Positions 50,670-60,499 of a DNA stretch of 64,000 nucleotides are shown piece by piece. A program made the translations under genes and the position numbers. This stretch comes from Peptoniphilus sp. BV3C26. Its GTDB lineage: Bacteria > Bacillota > Clostridia > Tissierellales > Peptoniphilaceae. Position 1 is the first letter of the stretch. Every line of letters begins with the position of its first letter. Where the stretch lies: NCBI RefSeq assembly GCF_000478985.1, contig NZ_AWXB01000057.1, positions 39,670 through 103,669 of the forward strand, in the 5' to 3' direction. The notes under the pieces are model-generated. The model was given only the letters and a program-made list of their open reading frames with translations, did not search any database and was not told the origin of the DNA.

Positions 50670-51344
50670 ATGCGACTTTTAATTGTAGAAGATGAAAAAA
50701 TACTTTTAGAGACAATTGAAAAAAGTTTAAAGGCTTCAGGTTATGAAGTTGATACTTGTTCAAGGGGAAATGATGCCATGGAAATGGTTGAAGTTGAAAA
50801 TTATGATCTTATAGTCCTTGATTTAAATTTGCCTGAAATTGACGGAATGGAAATTCTTAAAAATTTAAGAACTTTTGACAAAGAAACCAAGGTTTTAATT
50901 TTATCTGCCAGAAGCCAAATTCAAGATAAGGTTGAAGGTCTCGATGCTGGCGCCAATGATTTTTTGCAAAAGCCCTTCCATTTAGATGAACTTAAGGCAA
51001 GAATAAGAAGTTTAACAAGAAGGAATTTTATTCAAAATAATACGGAATTAAATTTTAAAAATATATCCTTTGACACTAAAAAGAGAATTGCCAAGGTTGA
51101 TGGAAATCCCTTAAATTTAACAAGAAAAGAAACAGGCATACTGGAATATCTCTTGTTGAATTTAGGCCGTCCTGTGAGTCAAGAGGAGCTTATAGAACAC
51201 GTTTGGGATTCCAGTGTGGACCTTATGAGTAATTCCATAAGAGTGCATATCTCGGCTTTAAGAAAAAAATTAAAAAGCCAAATGGGTTATGATCCTATAG
51301 AAAACAGAATAGGCATAGGTTATTTGTTAGGTGCAGAAAAATGA
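50670..51344 (+). CDS. Response regulator, OmpR family
   Basis: A 224-residue regulator: receiver domain with acidic pocket VEDE, phospho-acceptor D51 in IVLDLNLPEIDG, and LSAR and KPF further on; winged-helix domain from about residue 130, ending RIGIGYLL. SD GGGAGG lies before the ATG. Its stop overlaps the start of the histidine kinase gene (ATGA). Divergent orientation to the CXXC/FeS/TlpA genes makes these likely targets. Confidence 0.92.
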   Translation: MRLLIVEDEKILLETIEKSLKASGYEVDTCSRGNDAMEMVEVENYDLIVLDLNLPEIDGMEILKNLRTFDKETKVLILSARSQIQDKVEGLDAGANDFLQKPFHLDELKARIRSLTRRNFIQNNTELNFKNISFDTKKRIAKVDGNPLNLTRKETGILEYLLLNLGRPVSQEELIEHVWDSSVDLMSNSIRVHISALRKKLKSQMGYDPIENRIGIGYLLGAEK

Positions 51345-52471
51345 AAAAAATATCTTTGCAACTGAGAATAACTTTGATGACCGGTCTTTTAATTGCCATA
51401 ACCTGTATAACCATGAATCTTTTAATGAACAGGACTGCTTCTTTTTATATTGATTCTTTAGGTGGTTATGTCAATAATTTTGAAAATGGAAATGAAATTT
51501 ATATTAACATCCCTCAATACAGGATGAATGATTTTTTAGATAAATTTTCCGATGAGGTTACAGATACAAAGGTAAATTTTAATAAGAGGGCTTGGATTAT
51601 AACTTTAAGTGTAACTTCTTTAGGTAGTATTGTTGCTTATTTTGTTAGTGGACAATCTTTAAAACCTCTTAAGGATTTTTCAGAACAGATTGAGCAAATT
51701 CAAATGAAAAACATTACTGAGTACAGGGTTAATGAAGATGTTGCTAAAGAATTTAGAGTTTTAAGTAAATCTTTTAACCAAATGCTTTTTAGACTTTCAA
51801 ACTCTTTTGAAAATCAAAGGCAGCTTACTGGAAGGGCTGCCCATGAACTTAGGACTCCTCTTGCTGTAATTGCATCTCAACTTGATCTTTATAAAGATCT
51901 TCCTATGACTGATGCAGAAAGAGAAGACCTTATTTTAAAAATTAAAAATGAAACGGATAGGCTTTCAAAACTTCTTACAAGTCTTCTTGATATGAGCGAG
52001 CTTAATTCAATTCCAAGAAATGAAAAAATTGAACTTTTGCCCCTTATTGATGAAGTTATTCAAGATCTTTCTTCCCTTGCAGATAAAAAAAATATAAGCA
52101 TTAGAAATAAGTGTGAAGAGATAAATATTTTAGGCAGTGATATTTTACTTTACAGGGTCTTTTTCAATTTAATTGAAAACGCCATAAAATATAATAAAGA
52201 AAATGGTTTTATAAATATAAGTTCCATAAAAAACAATAATTTTGCTGAAATCTTTATTGAAGACAGCGGTATTGGCATAGATTTTCAAGAAAGAGAAAAT
52301 ATTTTTAAGCCTTTTTACCGGGCAGACAAGTCCAAGGACAAAATTAAAGGGTCTGGCCTGGGTCTTGCTCTTGTTTACGAAACTTTAAAACTTCACGGAG
52401 GAGATATTAAAGTTATTGACAGTAGTATTGGAAGCAAATTTAAAATAAGCTTACCCTTAAATAAAATTTAA
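51341..52471 (+). CDS. Sensor histidine kinase
   Basis: A 376-residue kinase with two membrane helices (about 10-30 and 84-102) bracketing a small 50-residue extracytoplasmic loop, a HAMP-like linker, the phospho-accepting H168 in RAAHELRTPL, and an ATPase domain with NLIENAIKYN, EDSGIGI and GSGLGLALV. The short loop suggests sensing within or at the membrane rather than of a large ligand. The signal is unknown. Confidence 0.9.
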   Translation: MKKISLQLRITLMTGLLIAITCITMNLLMNRTASFYIDSLGGYVNNFENGNEIYINIPQYRMNDFLDKFSDEVTDTKVNFNKRAWIITLSVTSLGSIVAYFVSGQSLKPLKDFSEQIEQIQMKNITEYRVNEDVAKEFRVLSKSFNQMLFRLSNSFENQRQLTGRAAHELRTPLAVIASQLDLYKDLPMTDAEREDLILKIKNETDRLSKLLTSLLDMSELNSIPRNEKIELLPLIDEVIQDLSSLADKKNISIRNKCEEINILGSDILLYRVFFNLIENAIKYNKENGFINISSIKNNNFAEIFIEDSGIGIDFQERENIFKPFYRADKSKDKIKGSGLGLALVYETLKLHGGDIKVIDSSIGSKFKISLPLNKI

Positions 52472-52484
52472 TATTTTATAAATT

Positions 52485-52520
52485 AAAAATCCCCGGATTT
52501 TATTTTCCAGGGATTTTTTT
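52485..52520. terminator. Terminator after the two-component operon, possibly bidirectional
   Basis: AAAAATCCC / GGGATTTTT with an inner GGA/TCC, T-run on the plus strand and a shorter T-rich tail on the minus strand, where it could also serve the YkvI gene. Confidence 0.75.
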
Positions 52521-52611
52521 AGTATATAAAAATTTTAAGGATTATTCTTTAATTACTTTTAAATTAAATGAAATATTTTTGCATTTTCGCTTTGTATTTA
52601 TTTAGTGTCTT

Positions 52612-53751
52612 TTATTTTTCCACTTCTGAAGTGCTATTTATTCCTCTTTTAAATTTAGAATTTTTAATTCTTCCAATTACAATTGTTGGAATTATTAAGA
52701 AGAATATTGATAAAACTCCTAAATAACCATAACCCTTAATAACTAAGGTATTAAGCCCTAATAGGGAAATAAGCATTGAAACTATCATTCCAAGTAAAGA
52801 AATTAACATTCTTCTTTTTGTAATATGGAATGTTTGGAAAGAATTTTCATATCTTGCAACTATTCCAAAAATACATCCAACTCCTGTTGATACAAAGGCT
52901 AAAAATAATGTTATAGAATATATCCAAATCAAAATTTCAGAATCAAATTCTTTTATTATTGTTAAAATTGGAAGAGTTTCTCCATCTATTAAAGGAAGCC
53001 AAGCGAGCATCATTAAGCAAGACAAAGTTATCATTATACCGTTAATTATTATTCCAAGTACAGCAAATCTTTTTACAGATTTATCTGTAGATAAAGGTTG
53101 TCCTGCTCCAAGCATTATTGCTATTACAAGAGATTGGAACCCTGCATATTTTAATGAATTATATAAAATAGTTGACATTGGGGCTGTTGTTTGTTTTGTA
53201 GAAATTATTGTTGAAAGATCACTTGATCCCTTTGAAATTCCTACAAAAGTTATCATTGTTAAAAATACAAGTAATAATACTGTTATTATTGCTGAAGATT
53301 TTCTAACTAAGTCTGCTCCAAAAATAGTTAATATGAAAAATATTCCCCCAGTTATAAGAACTCCTATTATGTACTTTAGTTCAAATAAGTTTTCAAAAAG
53401 TGATGCTCCGCCGGCTATTGATGCACCTACTGCAACTATAGTTAAAAGTAAGTATGCTATATCAAATAAATATCCTCCCAAACCGCCCAAAGGACCATAT
53501 AGGTTTGCTATCCAATTATGGTAATTGTATGAGTTTGTGTTCTTCGCAAATAAAAGTCCTTCATAAAAAACCCATCCTATTAAAGCCACTATTAAAAATG
53601 GCATGAAAATAGATGTAAATCCATATTGAACAAAAAATGTTCTTGTTTGATTTCCTGTTGCGAATCCACCACCAACGTGAGCTCCAAACCAAACTGCTAC
53701 TACTCCAAATATAGTTTTCCAAGATACTTCGCTAAAATTTTTATTTTGCAT
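52612..53751 (-). CDS. YkvI family membrane transporter
   Basis: A 379-residue APC-superfamily-like protein with about ten hydrophobic helices. The N-terminal FGAHVGGGFATGNQT and the later GGASLFENLF and ADLVRKSSAI are typical of YkvI relatives. Substrate is not known. It is the downstream neighbour of the had-type operon in the same direction, with a long terminator-like hairpin in between, so uptake or export of the fermented acid is a reasonable guess and no more. SD AAAGGAGG precedes the ATG. Confidence 0.82.
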   Translation of the reverse strand: MQNKNFSEVSWKTIFGVVAVWFGAHVGGGFATGNQTRTFFVQYGFTSIFMPFLIVALIGWVFYEGLLFAKNTNSYNYHNWIANLYGPLGGLGGYLFDIAYLLLTIVAVGASIAGGASLFENLFELKYIIGVLITGGIFFILTIFGADLVRKSSAIITVLLLVFLTMITFVGISKGSSDLSTIISTKQTTAPMSTILYNSLKYAGFQSLVIAIMLGAGQPLSTDKSVKRFAVLGIIINGIMITLSCLMMLAWLPLIDGETLPILTIIKEFDSEILIWIYSITLFLAFVSTGVGCIFGIVARYENSFQTFHITKRRMLISLLGMIVSMLISLLGLNTLVIKGYGYLGVLSIFFLIIPTIVIGRIKNSKFKRGINSTSEVEK

Positions 53752-53876
53752 AAAAACCTCCTTTTCAATTTATAAAATATCTTTTTTTATCTAAATTACT
53801 CTTAAAAGCTTATTTAAACTTTTAAAATTTAGAAACAACTTTATTATTTTTTTTACTGAATGTCAGTAATTTTAAA

Positions 53877-53915
53877 CAGACAATATCTCGCTATAATCAG
53901 CCGAGATATTGTCTG
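53877..53915 (-). terminator. Long hairpin after acdB
   Basis: CAGACAATATCTCG / CGAGATATTGTCTG, a 14-bp perfect stem, 11 bp after the acdB stop. The tail on the minus strand (TTTAAAATT) is modest, so termination may be partial and let the YkvI gene be expressed. Confidence 0.7.
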
Positions 53916-53925
53916 ATTATGTTTT

Positions 53926-55059
53926 TTACTTTAATAAATGTGCTGCTATTACCATTTGTTGAACTTGGCTTGTTCCTTCATAAATAGATGTGATTCTTGC
54001 ATCTCTATAAATTCTTTCTATAGGATATTCTTTCATATATCCATATCCACCATGAAGTTGTAAAGCCCAATATGCAACTTCGTTTGCTATTTCAGCTGCA
54101 TAATATTTTGCCATTGCAGATTGTAGACCCGGAGTTTTTCCTGAATCTTTAACTTGAGCTGCATCATATACTAATAGTCTTGCTGCTTGAACTTTTGTTG
54201 CCATTTCAGCTATCTTAAATTGTGTATTTTGGAATTTTGAAAGGCTTCTTCCAAATTGAACTCTTTCTTTTGTATATTTTATTGCTTCGTCAAGAGCTCC
54301 TTGTGCGATTCCTAATGCTTGAGCTGCTACACCTATTCTTCCATAGTCAAGTGTGTTAAGCATTATGTTAAAGCCTTTTCCTTCTCTACCAAGCAAATTT
54401 TCTTTAGGTACAACAACTGAATCAAGAATAATATCTGATGTTTGAGTTCCTCTTATACCCATTTTATTTTCATGAGCTCCTGTAGAAAATCCCTTCCATT
54501 TTGATTCAACTATAAATGTAGATATTCCTTTTGTACCTTTTGATCTATCTGTAGATGCTGAAATTATTGCAAAATCAGCGAAAGGTGCATTTGTTATAAA
54601 GCACTTTCTACCATCAAGTATATAGTTTTCTCCATCAAATTTTGCAACTGTAGCTGTTGCTGATGCATCTGAACCTGCTCCGGGCTCTGTAAGTCCGAAA
54701 CATCCTATATATTCACCTGTTGCAAGTGGTCTTAAATATTTTTGTTTTTGTTCTTCAGTTCCGAAATTAAGTAGAGGTAATGCTGCTAATGATGCACCTG
54801 CTGTTATAAATGTTCCTGTAGATGCACATCTTCTGCTTATTTCTTCCATGATTATTGCATAAGATACATAGTCAGCTCCTGCTCCACCATACTCTTTTGG
54901 TATTATAGGGCTTATAAATTGATATCTTGCAAGTTTCTCTATTATATCTTTTGGAATACAACCTGTTTCATCTACATTGTCAGGGTATTCAGACATTTCC
55001 CTTTCTACAAAATCTCTTACTGTTTGCCTTAACAGTTCATGTTCCTTACTAAAATTCAT
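53926..55059 (-). CDS. acdB: Acyl-CoA dehydrogenase (AcdB-like)
   Basis: FAD enzyme that interconverts an enoyl-CoA and the saturated acyl-CoA, electrons moving through EtfAB. GCFGLTEPGAGSDAS, YILDGRKCFITNA and the C-terminal SIYEGTSQVQ, in which the glutamate of YEGT is the catalytic base, are clear. 377 residues from the ATG at 55059, which follows GGAGG; the longer frame overlaps hadC. Position as last gene of the hadAIBC-like operon matches acdB of C. difficile and C. sporogenes. Confidence 0.88.
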   Translation of the reverse strand: MNFSKEHELLRQTVRDFVEREMSEYPDNVDETGCIPKDIIEKLARYQFISPIIPKEYGGAGADYVSYAIIMEEISRRCASTGTFITAGASLAALPLLNFGTEEQKQKYLRPLATGEYIGCFGLTEPGAGSDASATATVAKFDGENYILDGRKCFITNAPFADFAIISASTDRSKGTKGISTFIVESKWKGFSTGAHENKMGIRGTQTSDIILDSVVVPKENLLGREGKGFNIMLNTLDYGRIGVAAQALGIAQGALDEAIKYTKERVQFGRSLSKFQNTQFKIAEMATKVQAARLLVYDAAQVKDSGKTPGLQSAMAKYYAAEIANEVAYWALQLHGGYGYMKEYPIERIYRDARITSIYEGTSQVQQMVIAAHLLK

Positions 55060-55069
55060 ATTTCCTCCA

Positions 55070-56188
55070 TTACAAGATTTCTGCAAATGTTTGAATTCTT
55101 GTTTTTATTTGTTCTGAGTTGTTATCCTGTTGATCTGTTTCAAATACAACTGCTTGTAAGCCATTTTCTCTTACTGTTTTTACACAAATAGGCATATCAT
55201 ATTCTTCATAATCAGAGAACTTAACTGTGGCATATACAATGCCTTCTGCGCCTCTTTCTTTAGCAAGCTTAGATATTAATTTTCCTCTTTTTAGGTCAGG
55301 ATCGTATGCTAATGAAAATCCTTCAACATTAGCCCATTGTTCTGCTAATCTCCTAAATGGATTTTTCCCATCTGGCACATCAGTATTATATTGTATTGAT
55401 TCTTGAGCAACATAATCTCCAACTATTCTAAGATTATTTTCTTCAAGAGAATTTAAAATATTTTCATCATCCAGTAACAAACCTGTTGTTATAATTTTAT
55501 GTCCTGAATATTTTTCTTCAGGCATTTTTTCTAACTCTTCGTTGATTTTTTTAATAATCTTTAAATGATCTTCTTTTTTCATATAAAGAGCTGATTTATA
55601 TACATAATTTCTTTCAAGATTATTTATTGAATTTGGATGTTTAGCAGCAAGTTCTGAAAATTTTCTCATTTCAGCTCTATGTTCATTATAAAGTTCTATT
55701 GTCTTATTAATTTCTTCGTCTGTTATTTTTGAACCCTTTATCTTTTCAAGTTCTTCTTTAACATGTACACATTCACTTTCTAAAAACTCAATACCACATT
55801 CAAGTTTTCTATTTTGAGGATAAACTATAGAAATAAAAGGTATATTCTTTACTCCAGATTTCCAGTTTTGTCCAAGACACTGCATTGTGTCTGTTTGACC
55901 AGGGATAATAACAGCTTCTAATCCGTTTAAGCTTCCATTTAATCCTTGTTCTAAGATAATAGATATAACTGACGGACAAAAAGCAGGGAAATATTGTTTT
56001 GATAAATCAAGTTCTATTCCATAACCTCCCCAAACTCCGAAAGGTAAAAATCCTGCTGCTTCTACTATTTCATTAGGTCCAAAAAAAGCAACCATTCCTA
56101 TGGCCTTTACCCCTTGTTCCAAGTAACTTTTAAGCTTTGATAAGGGATTTAAAGCAATACTTTTACATTCTTCTATATAACTTTTCAC
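55070..56188 (-). CDS. hadC: 2-hydroxyacyl-CoA dehydratase, beta subunit (HadC/FldC-like)
   Basis: Small subunit of the radical dehydratase that removes water from (R)-2-hydroxyacyl-CoA. The 372-residue protein belongs to the HgdB/FldB family; EIVEAAGFLPFGVWGG and the cysteines in FPAFCPS, TMQCLGQ and RKLECGIEF are the usual ones, which bind a [4Fe-4S] cluster at the interface with HadB. It begins one base after the end of hadB and ends just before acdB. Substrate side chain length is not read from the sequence. Confidence 0.87.
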   Translation of the reverse strand: MKSYIEECKSIALNPLSKLKSYLEQGVKAIGMVAFFGPNEIVEAAGFLPFGVWGGYGIELDLSKQYFPAFCPSVISIILEQGLNGSLNGLEAVIIPGQTDTMQCLGQNWKSGVKNIPFISIVYPQNRKLECGIEFLESECVHVKEELEKIKGSKITDEEINKTIELYNEHRAEMRKFSELAAKHPNSINNLERNYVYKSALYMKKEDHLKIIKKINEELEKMPEEKYSGHKIITTGLLLDDENILNSLEENNLRIVGDYVAQESIQYNTDVPDGKNPFRRLAEQWANVEGFSLAYDPDLKRGKLISKLAKERGAEGIVYATVKFSDYEEYDMPICVKTVRENGLQAVVFETDQQDNNSEQIKTRIQTFAEIL

Positions 56189-56189
56189 A

Positions 56190-57434
56190 TTAATTCTCCT
56201 TCTTATCTTCCATTACTTCAATTAGACCTTGTAATCTCGTTTCAAATTGTGCTTGAGAGAATCCTCTTGGATCAGCTTGGTCTCCATCAAATCCAGCATA
56301 TGGTAGTCCTGTAGCTTCATTTACTCTTCTTGCCATTTCATATTGTATAAAACTCATAAGTTTACAACTTCTGTTCATGTGGTAAAAAGCTCCTACGCAA
56401 TTTCCATCTCTTAGAGCGTTATTTCTATACTCTACCATCTTGTCAATGTTTACATTGTTAAACATTGAAGAATAAGCTCTTGCAAGTCCATCTAAGTCAT
56501 TGTCACCATATTCCAATGCCCATGCGTGTGGGTATACTGATCCTGTCATGTTTACGCCATATTTAGATAGTGATTTCATTTTATATCCTATATACGGCCA
56601 GCAAGGTATACCTTCCATCATGATTCTGTATTTTTCTTCGCCTCTAAAGGATGTCTTTCCTTCTTTAGCATTTTCTTTAAGTTCTTCCATTAACATTTCA
56701 AAGGCTTGAGTAGTCTCTTTTTTACCTCTATAACAAACGATACAAGCCATATAGGTAAATAAATCAAATCCATTCATAGGTGATGGATAAACGTCTTTTG
56801 ACATTTGCATTGATTCTCTCCAAAGACGACCATTTTTTCTTGAAATGTTCATAACTTCTCTTAGTTTTTCAGGGTCAAACTTTTTGCCACTAATTTCTTC
56901 AAGTTGTTTTATTGCATGTTCAAATTGACCTCTGAAATACTTTATACGACTTTCCGTAACATAATCTTCGTTATTAAATGGAACATCTATCATTATTAGT
57001 GGTATATTAAGTTTTTTAGATAGGTTTTCATACCATTTAATTACTTCATTACAAATATTGTTACAGCAGCATACAAAGTCAGGTACTGGCATATTAAGAC
57101 TTTCAGATCCTCCTTGTTCAAGGAAACCAAAATTTGTTCTTGCATATGCACAAAGGTCTATTGAATATCCTTGAGCTTCTGCTTTTTCTTCTAATCCTAA
57201 AGATTCTTTTTTAGCTGCAAGACCTGCTGCTTGATTTTCGGGATAGCAAAGAGGAAGACCGAAAGTTTCCACAATTTCTTGTGGGAATACTGATGTTGAC
57301 CAACCTACAGGTATTCCCTTTTCTTTTGCTTCCCAAGCTTCTTTATATGATTTTGCTAATAATCCATTTATAAACTTAGCCGCTGTTATTTTTTCTTCTT
57401 TTTTTTCTTCTTTTTTTACTTCATTATCAGACAT
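56190..57434 (-). CDS. hadB: 2-hydroxyacyl-CoA dehydratase, alpha subunit (HadB/FldB-like)
   Basis: Large subunit, 414 residues from the ATG at 57434, which is preceded by GGGAGG; the longer frame overlaps hadI. It has a charged N-terminal tail (EVKKEEKKEE), then GLPLCYPENQAAGL, DLCAYARTNFGF, FVCCCNNICNE and CWPYIGYK, with several cysteines that act as ligands of the [4Fe-4S] cluster. It overlaps hadI by eight bases. Confidence 0.87.
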   Translation of the reverse strand: MSDNEVKKEEKKEEKITAAKFINGLLAKSYKEAWEAKEKGIPVGWSTSVFPQEIVETFGLPLCYPENQAAGLAAKKESLGLEEKAEAQGYSIDLCAYARTNFGFLEQGGSESLNMPVPDFVCCCNNICNEVIKWYENLSKKLNIPLIMIDVPFNNEDYVTESRIKYFRGQFEHAIKQLEEISGKKFDPEKLREVMNISRKNGRLWRESMQMSKDVYPSPMNGFDLFTYMACIVCYRGKKETTQAFEMLMEELKENAKEGKTSFRGEEKYRIMMEGIPCWPYIGYKMKSLSKYGVNMTGSVYPHAWALEYGDNDLDGLARAYSSMFNNVNIDKMVEYRNNALRDGNCVGAFYHMNRSCKLMSFIQYEMARRVNEATGLPYAGFDGDQADPRGFSQAQFETRLQGLIEVMEDKKEN

Positions 57435-58215
57435 TTTTACCTCCCATTTTTTCATAAGCAAATACTGCTGCGCCCAGTGCTCCATTAAGTTGAGAATTTT
57501 TCGGAACTATTATTTTGACATTTAAAGCTCTTTCCAGTGCTCTAACAATTCCGGAATTTTGAGCAACTCCGCCAACCATAGCTACGTCTTCTTCAACTCC
57601 AATTCTTTTTACAAGCCCTGCTACTCTATTGGCAACAGATATATGAATCCCTGCAATAATATCCTCTAATTTTGCATTTCCCGATAGTTGGGATATAACC
57701 TCAGATTCAGCGAAAACAGTGCATGTACTTGAAATTGCTACAGGTGCTGTAGCCTTTTTATCTATATCACCAAGTTCAGATACTTCAACCATTAATACAT
57801 TAGACATTACATCCAAAAATCTACCTGTACCTGCCGCACATTTGTCATTCATAACAAAATTTGTCATTCTGCCATCTTTGTCAAGTTTCATAGCTTTTGC
57901 ATCTTGTCCGCCTATATCAATTATTGTTCTTACGCTGGGAAGTTGAAAATTAACTCCTTTAGCGTGACAACTAAGTTCAGATATTTGAGTATCTTCTTCG
58001 CTTTTATATTTTATTCTTCCATATCCTGTTACAACAGTGTTCGCTATATCTTCTATGGTAATCCCACTTTTAGAAAATAGATCATCCTTAACCTTTTTTG
58101 GTCCAGACGTTCCTGTTCCAAAAGGAACAATAGATGAAGCTACTATTTCTTTTCCATCTTTTAAAATTATTCCTTTTGATGCCGTTGAACCAAAATCCAA
58201 TCCCAACGTATACAT
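57427..58215 (-). CDS. hadI: 2-hydroxyacyl-CoA dehydratase activator (HadI/FldI-like)
   Basis: ATP-dependent one-electron reductant of the dehydratase. It is a homodimer of the ASKHA fold with one [4Fe-4S] cluster shared between subunits. 262 residues; LGLDFGSTASKG is the phosphate loop, DIGGQDAKAM the second phosphate motif, and the two cluster cysteines are C126 in NDKCAAGTG and C165 in SSTCTVFAES. ATG at 58215 is chosen for its GGGA at seven bases; the GTG two codons upstream is too near to it. Confidence 0.93.
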   Translation of the reverse strand: MYTLGLDFGSTASKGIILKDGKEIVASSIVPFGTGTSGPKKVKDDLFSKSGITIEDIANTVVTGYGRIKYKSEEDTQISELSCHAKGVNFQLPSVRTIIDIGGQDAKAMKLDKDGRMTNFVMNDKCAAGTGRFLDVMSNVLMVEVSELGDIDKKATAPVAISSTCTVFAESEVISQLSGNAKLEDIIAGIHISVANRVAGLVKRIGVEEDVAMVGGVAQNSGIVRALERALNVKIIVPKNSQLNGALGAAVFAYEKMGGKNV

Positions 58216-58248
58216 ATTCACATCCCTTTTGGTTATATTTTTACCTTA

Positions 58249-59457
58249 TTACTTTATAACTTTATTGTCTTTTAATTCTTGAATTTTTTCACTTGAATAT
58301 CCAAGTTCTTCCATTACTTCATCTGTATGTTCACCTTTCTTAGGTGCTCTTACGAAATCTTTAATTCCATATTCTTCAAACATAACAGGAGTATTGTATA
58401 AAACGCCTTCATTTCCATTATCATAAGTGTGCTTAAATAGGTAATCATTTGCCCAGCATTGTTCATCTTCTAATAATTCATGAGGTGCTTGAAGTTTTTC
58501 AAATGGTATACCTGCTGCTTGAAGTCTTTCACACCAATAATCTGAAGGATGCTTAATGAAGATATCTTCCATTATAGGAACAAGTTCATCTACATAATTT
58601 ACAGAACTCTTCAAAGTTGAATACTTACCACCTATATATTCCGGTCTTTCTATAACCATGTTACAGAAGTTCGGGAACCACTTATCATATTGGAAAAATG
58701 CTATTTGAATCCATCTTCCATCTGAGCATTTAAATGTTGTATTTAATGGATTTGGAGGTTGCTTTCTTGTTATAGGCATCTTGTAGCCATATTGACCAGC
58801 AACAACATAAAGACCCATTCCAAAAATTGCTGTATGGAATAGAGCTACATTTACTTTTTCTCCTTCACCTGTTCTATTTCTTCTAAGAACAGCTGCCAAA
58901 ATTCCTGCAGCTAAACTCATACCTGCATAGTGGTCTCCTAAAGCTGCTGCTGTATTACATGGGCTAGTTCCTTTTTCCATTAAACCTAAGGAAACTCCTC
59001 CTCTTGCAAAATATGCTGTATAATCGAATGCTGGAGTATCTTTTGCAGGTCCTTTTTCGCCATAACCTAATAAGTGTCCGTAAACGATTTTCGGATTTAT
59101 TTTTTTGATTGATTCATAGTCTAATTTTGATTTAACTAATGCTTTTTGTCTTGTATTTGTTAAAAATACATCAGCATCTTTTACTAAATCATAGATAACT
59201 TTAACACCTTCTTCTGTGTTTGCGTTAACTACTATTCCTCTTTTACCTGCATTTTCATTTTCAAAAAGAGGATTTTCATCTTCTTCTGTAGGTGATAGCC
59301 ATTGAACTCCAACGACTCTCATAGTATCACCAAAATCAGGCTCAATTTTTACTACTTCTGCACCCCAGTCAGCTAAAAGCCTTCCACAGCAGGGACCAGC
59401 TACAAAGTTAGCAAATTCAACAACTTTTAATCCTTCTAACATGTTTTGTTTTTCCAT
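58249..59457 (-). CDS. hadA: CoA-transferase family III (HadA/FldA-like)
   Basis: Activates the 2-hydroxyacid by CoA transfer, usually from the product acyl-CoA. The CaiB/BaiF family is seen in the N-terminal GLKVVEFANFVAGPCCGRLLADWGAEVVKIEP, split by usual spacing, DVFLTNTR, and ALGDHYAGM, where the aspartate is the expected catalytic residue. 402 residues from the ATG at 59457 (AAGGAG upstream). Position between etfA and hadI fits the hadA/fldA role. It differs from glutaconate CoA-transferase (GctAB), which argues against a simple 2-hydroxyglutarate pathway. Confidence 0.88.
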   Translation of the reverse strand: MEKQNMLEGLKVVEFANFVAGPCCGRLLADWGAEVVKIEPDFGDTMRVVGVQWLSPTEEDENPLFENENAGKRGIVVNANTEEGVKVIYDLVKDADVFLTNTRQKALVKSKLDYESIKKINPKIVYGHLLGYGEKGPAKDTPAFDYTAYFARGGVSLGLMEKGTSPCNTAAALGDHYAGMSLAAGILAAVLRRNRTGEGEKVNVALFHTAIFGMGLYVVAGQYGYKMPITRKQPPNPLNTTFKCSDGRWIQIAFFQYDKWFPNFCNMVIERPEYIGGKYSTLKSSVNYVDELVPIMEDIFIKHPSDYWCERLQAAGIPFEKLQAPHELLEDEQCWANDYLFKHTYDNGNEGVLYNTPVMFEEYGIKDFVRAPKKGEHTDEVMEELGYSSEKIQELKDNKVIK

Positions 59458-59480
59458 AACCTTCAACTCCTTTTATTTAG

Positions 59481-60488
59481 TTAAATTTCCGACTTTAACT
59501 TTTTTGTTTTTCTTATTAACTCAGTTAATTTTGGAACTACTGAATGTAAGTCTCCAACTATTCCTAAATCTGCTACATCAAAAATAGGAGCTTCCTTATT
59601 TTTGTTTACTGCAATGATAAGTTCAGATTCATCCATTCCGGCTAAATGTTGTATAGCTCCAGAAATTCCAAGAGCAAAATAAAGTTCCGGTCTTACAGTT
59701 TTTCCAGTTTGTCCTACTTGAGCATCTTTTTCTATCCATCCAGAATCAACGTTTGCCCTTGAAGAAGAAATTTCTGCATCTAATTCATCAGCAAGCTCTT
59801 TTAAGGTTTCGAATCCTTCAGGACCTCCTATACCTCTACCACCTGAAACTAATATGTTAGCTTCGGTAATATCTTTTTTCTTTGATTCTTTTTTAGCTAT
59901 TTCAAGAATTTCAATATTCATATCAGAATCTACAAATTCAATAGTTTCATCAATGATTTCTCCCTTTCTTGAAGGATCTGAATCTAACGCTTGCATAACA
60001 CCTGGTCTTACAGTTGCCATTTGCGGTCTGAAATTTTCACATAAAATTTCAGCCATTAGATTACCCCCAAAAGCAGGTCTTGTCATTCTAAGATTTTTAG
60101 TATCTTCTTCAATTGCTAAACCTGTGCAGTCTGCAGTAAGTCCTGTGTGAATTCTTGCTGCCATTCTGGGAGCTAAATCTCTTCCTATAGAACTTGCACC
60201 GTATATTACAATTTCAGGGTCATATTTTTTTATTATCTCGTAAACTGCTTTAGAATATGGTTCAGTAACATACTCTTTAAGCATTGGATGATCTACAACT
60301 ATTGCTTTGTCAGCACCATGTCTAACAAGTAAATCAGCTTTATTTCTAATATTTTCTCCTAATAAAATTGCAACAACGTCTTGTTTTAAATCGTCAGCTA
60401 ATTCTCTCGCTTTTCCAAGAAGCTCTATGCCGACTTTTTGAATTTCTCCATCTCTTTGTTCGATGAATACAAATACATCTTTACTCAT
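59481..60488 (-). CDS. etfA: Electron transfer flavoprotein, alpha subunit
   Basis: Passes electrons to or from the acyl-CoA dehydrogenases. The 335-residue protein has an N-terminal Rossmann-like half and the C-terminal FAD domain with SGRGIGGPEGF, SRANVDSGW, QVGQTGKTV and GISGAIQHLAGM. Starts 11 bp after the end of etfB. In anaerobes with Bcd such proteins bifurcate electrons from NADH to ferredoxin and the enoyl-CoA; whether this pair does so needs an FAD-site comparison. Confidence 0.94.
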   Translation of the reverse strand: MSKDVFVFIEQRDGEIQKVGIELLGKARELADDLKQDVVAILLGENIRNKADLLVRHGADKAIVVDHPMLKEYVTEPYSKAVYEIIKKYDPEIVIYGASSIGRDLAPRMAARIHTGLTADCTGLAIEEDTKNLRMTRPAFGGNLMAEILCENFRPQMATVRPGVMQALDSDPSRKGEIIDETIEFVDSDMNIEILEIAKKESKKKDITEANILVSGGRGIGGPEGFETLKELADELDAEISSSRANVDSGWIEKDAQVGQTGKTVRPELYFALGISGAIQHLAGMDESELIIAVNKNKEAPIFDVADLGIVGDLHSVVPKLTELIRKTKKLKSEI

Positions 60489-60499
60489 TTCAAGCCTCC

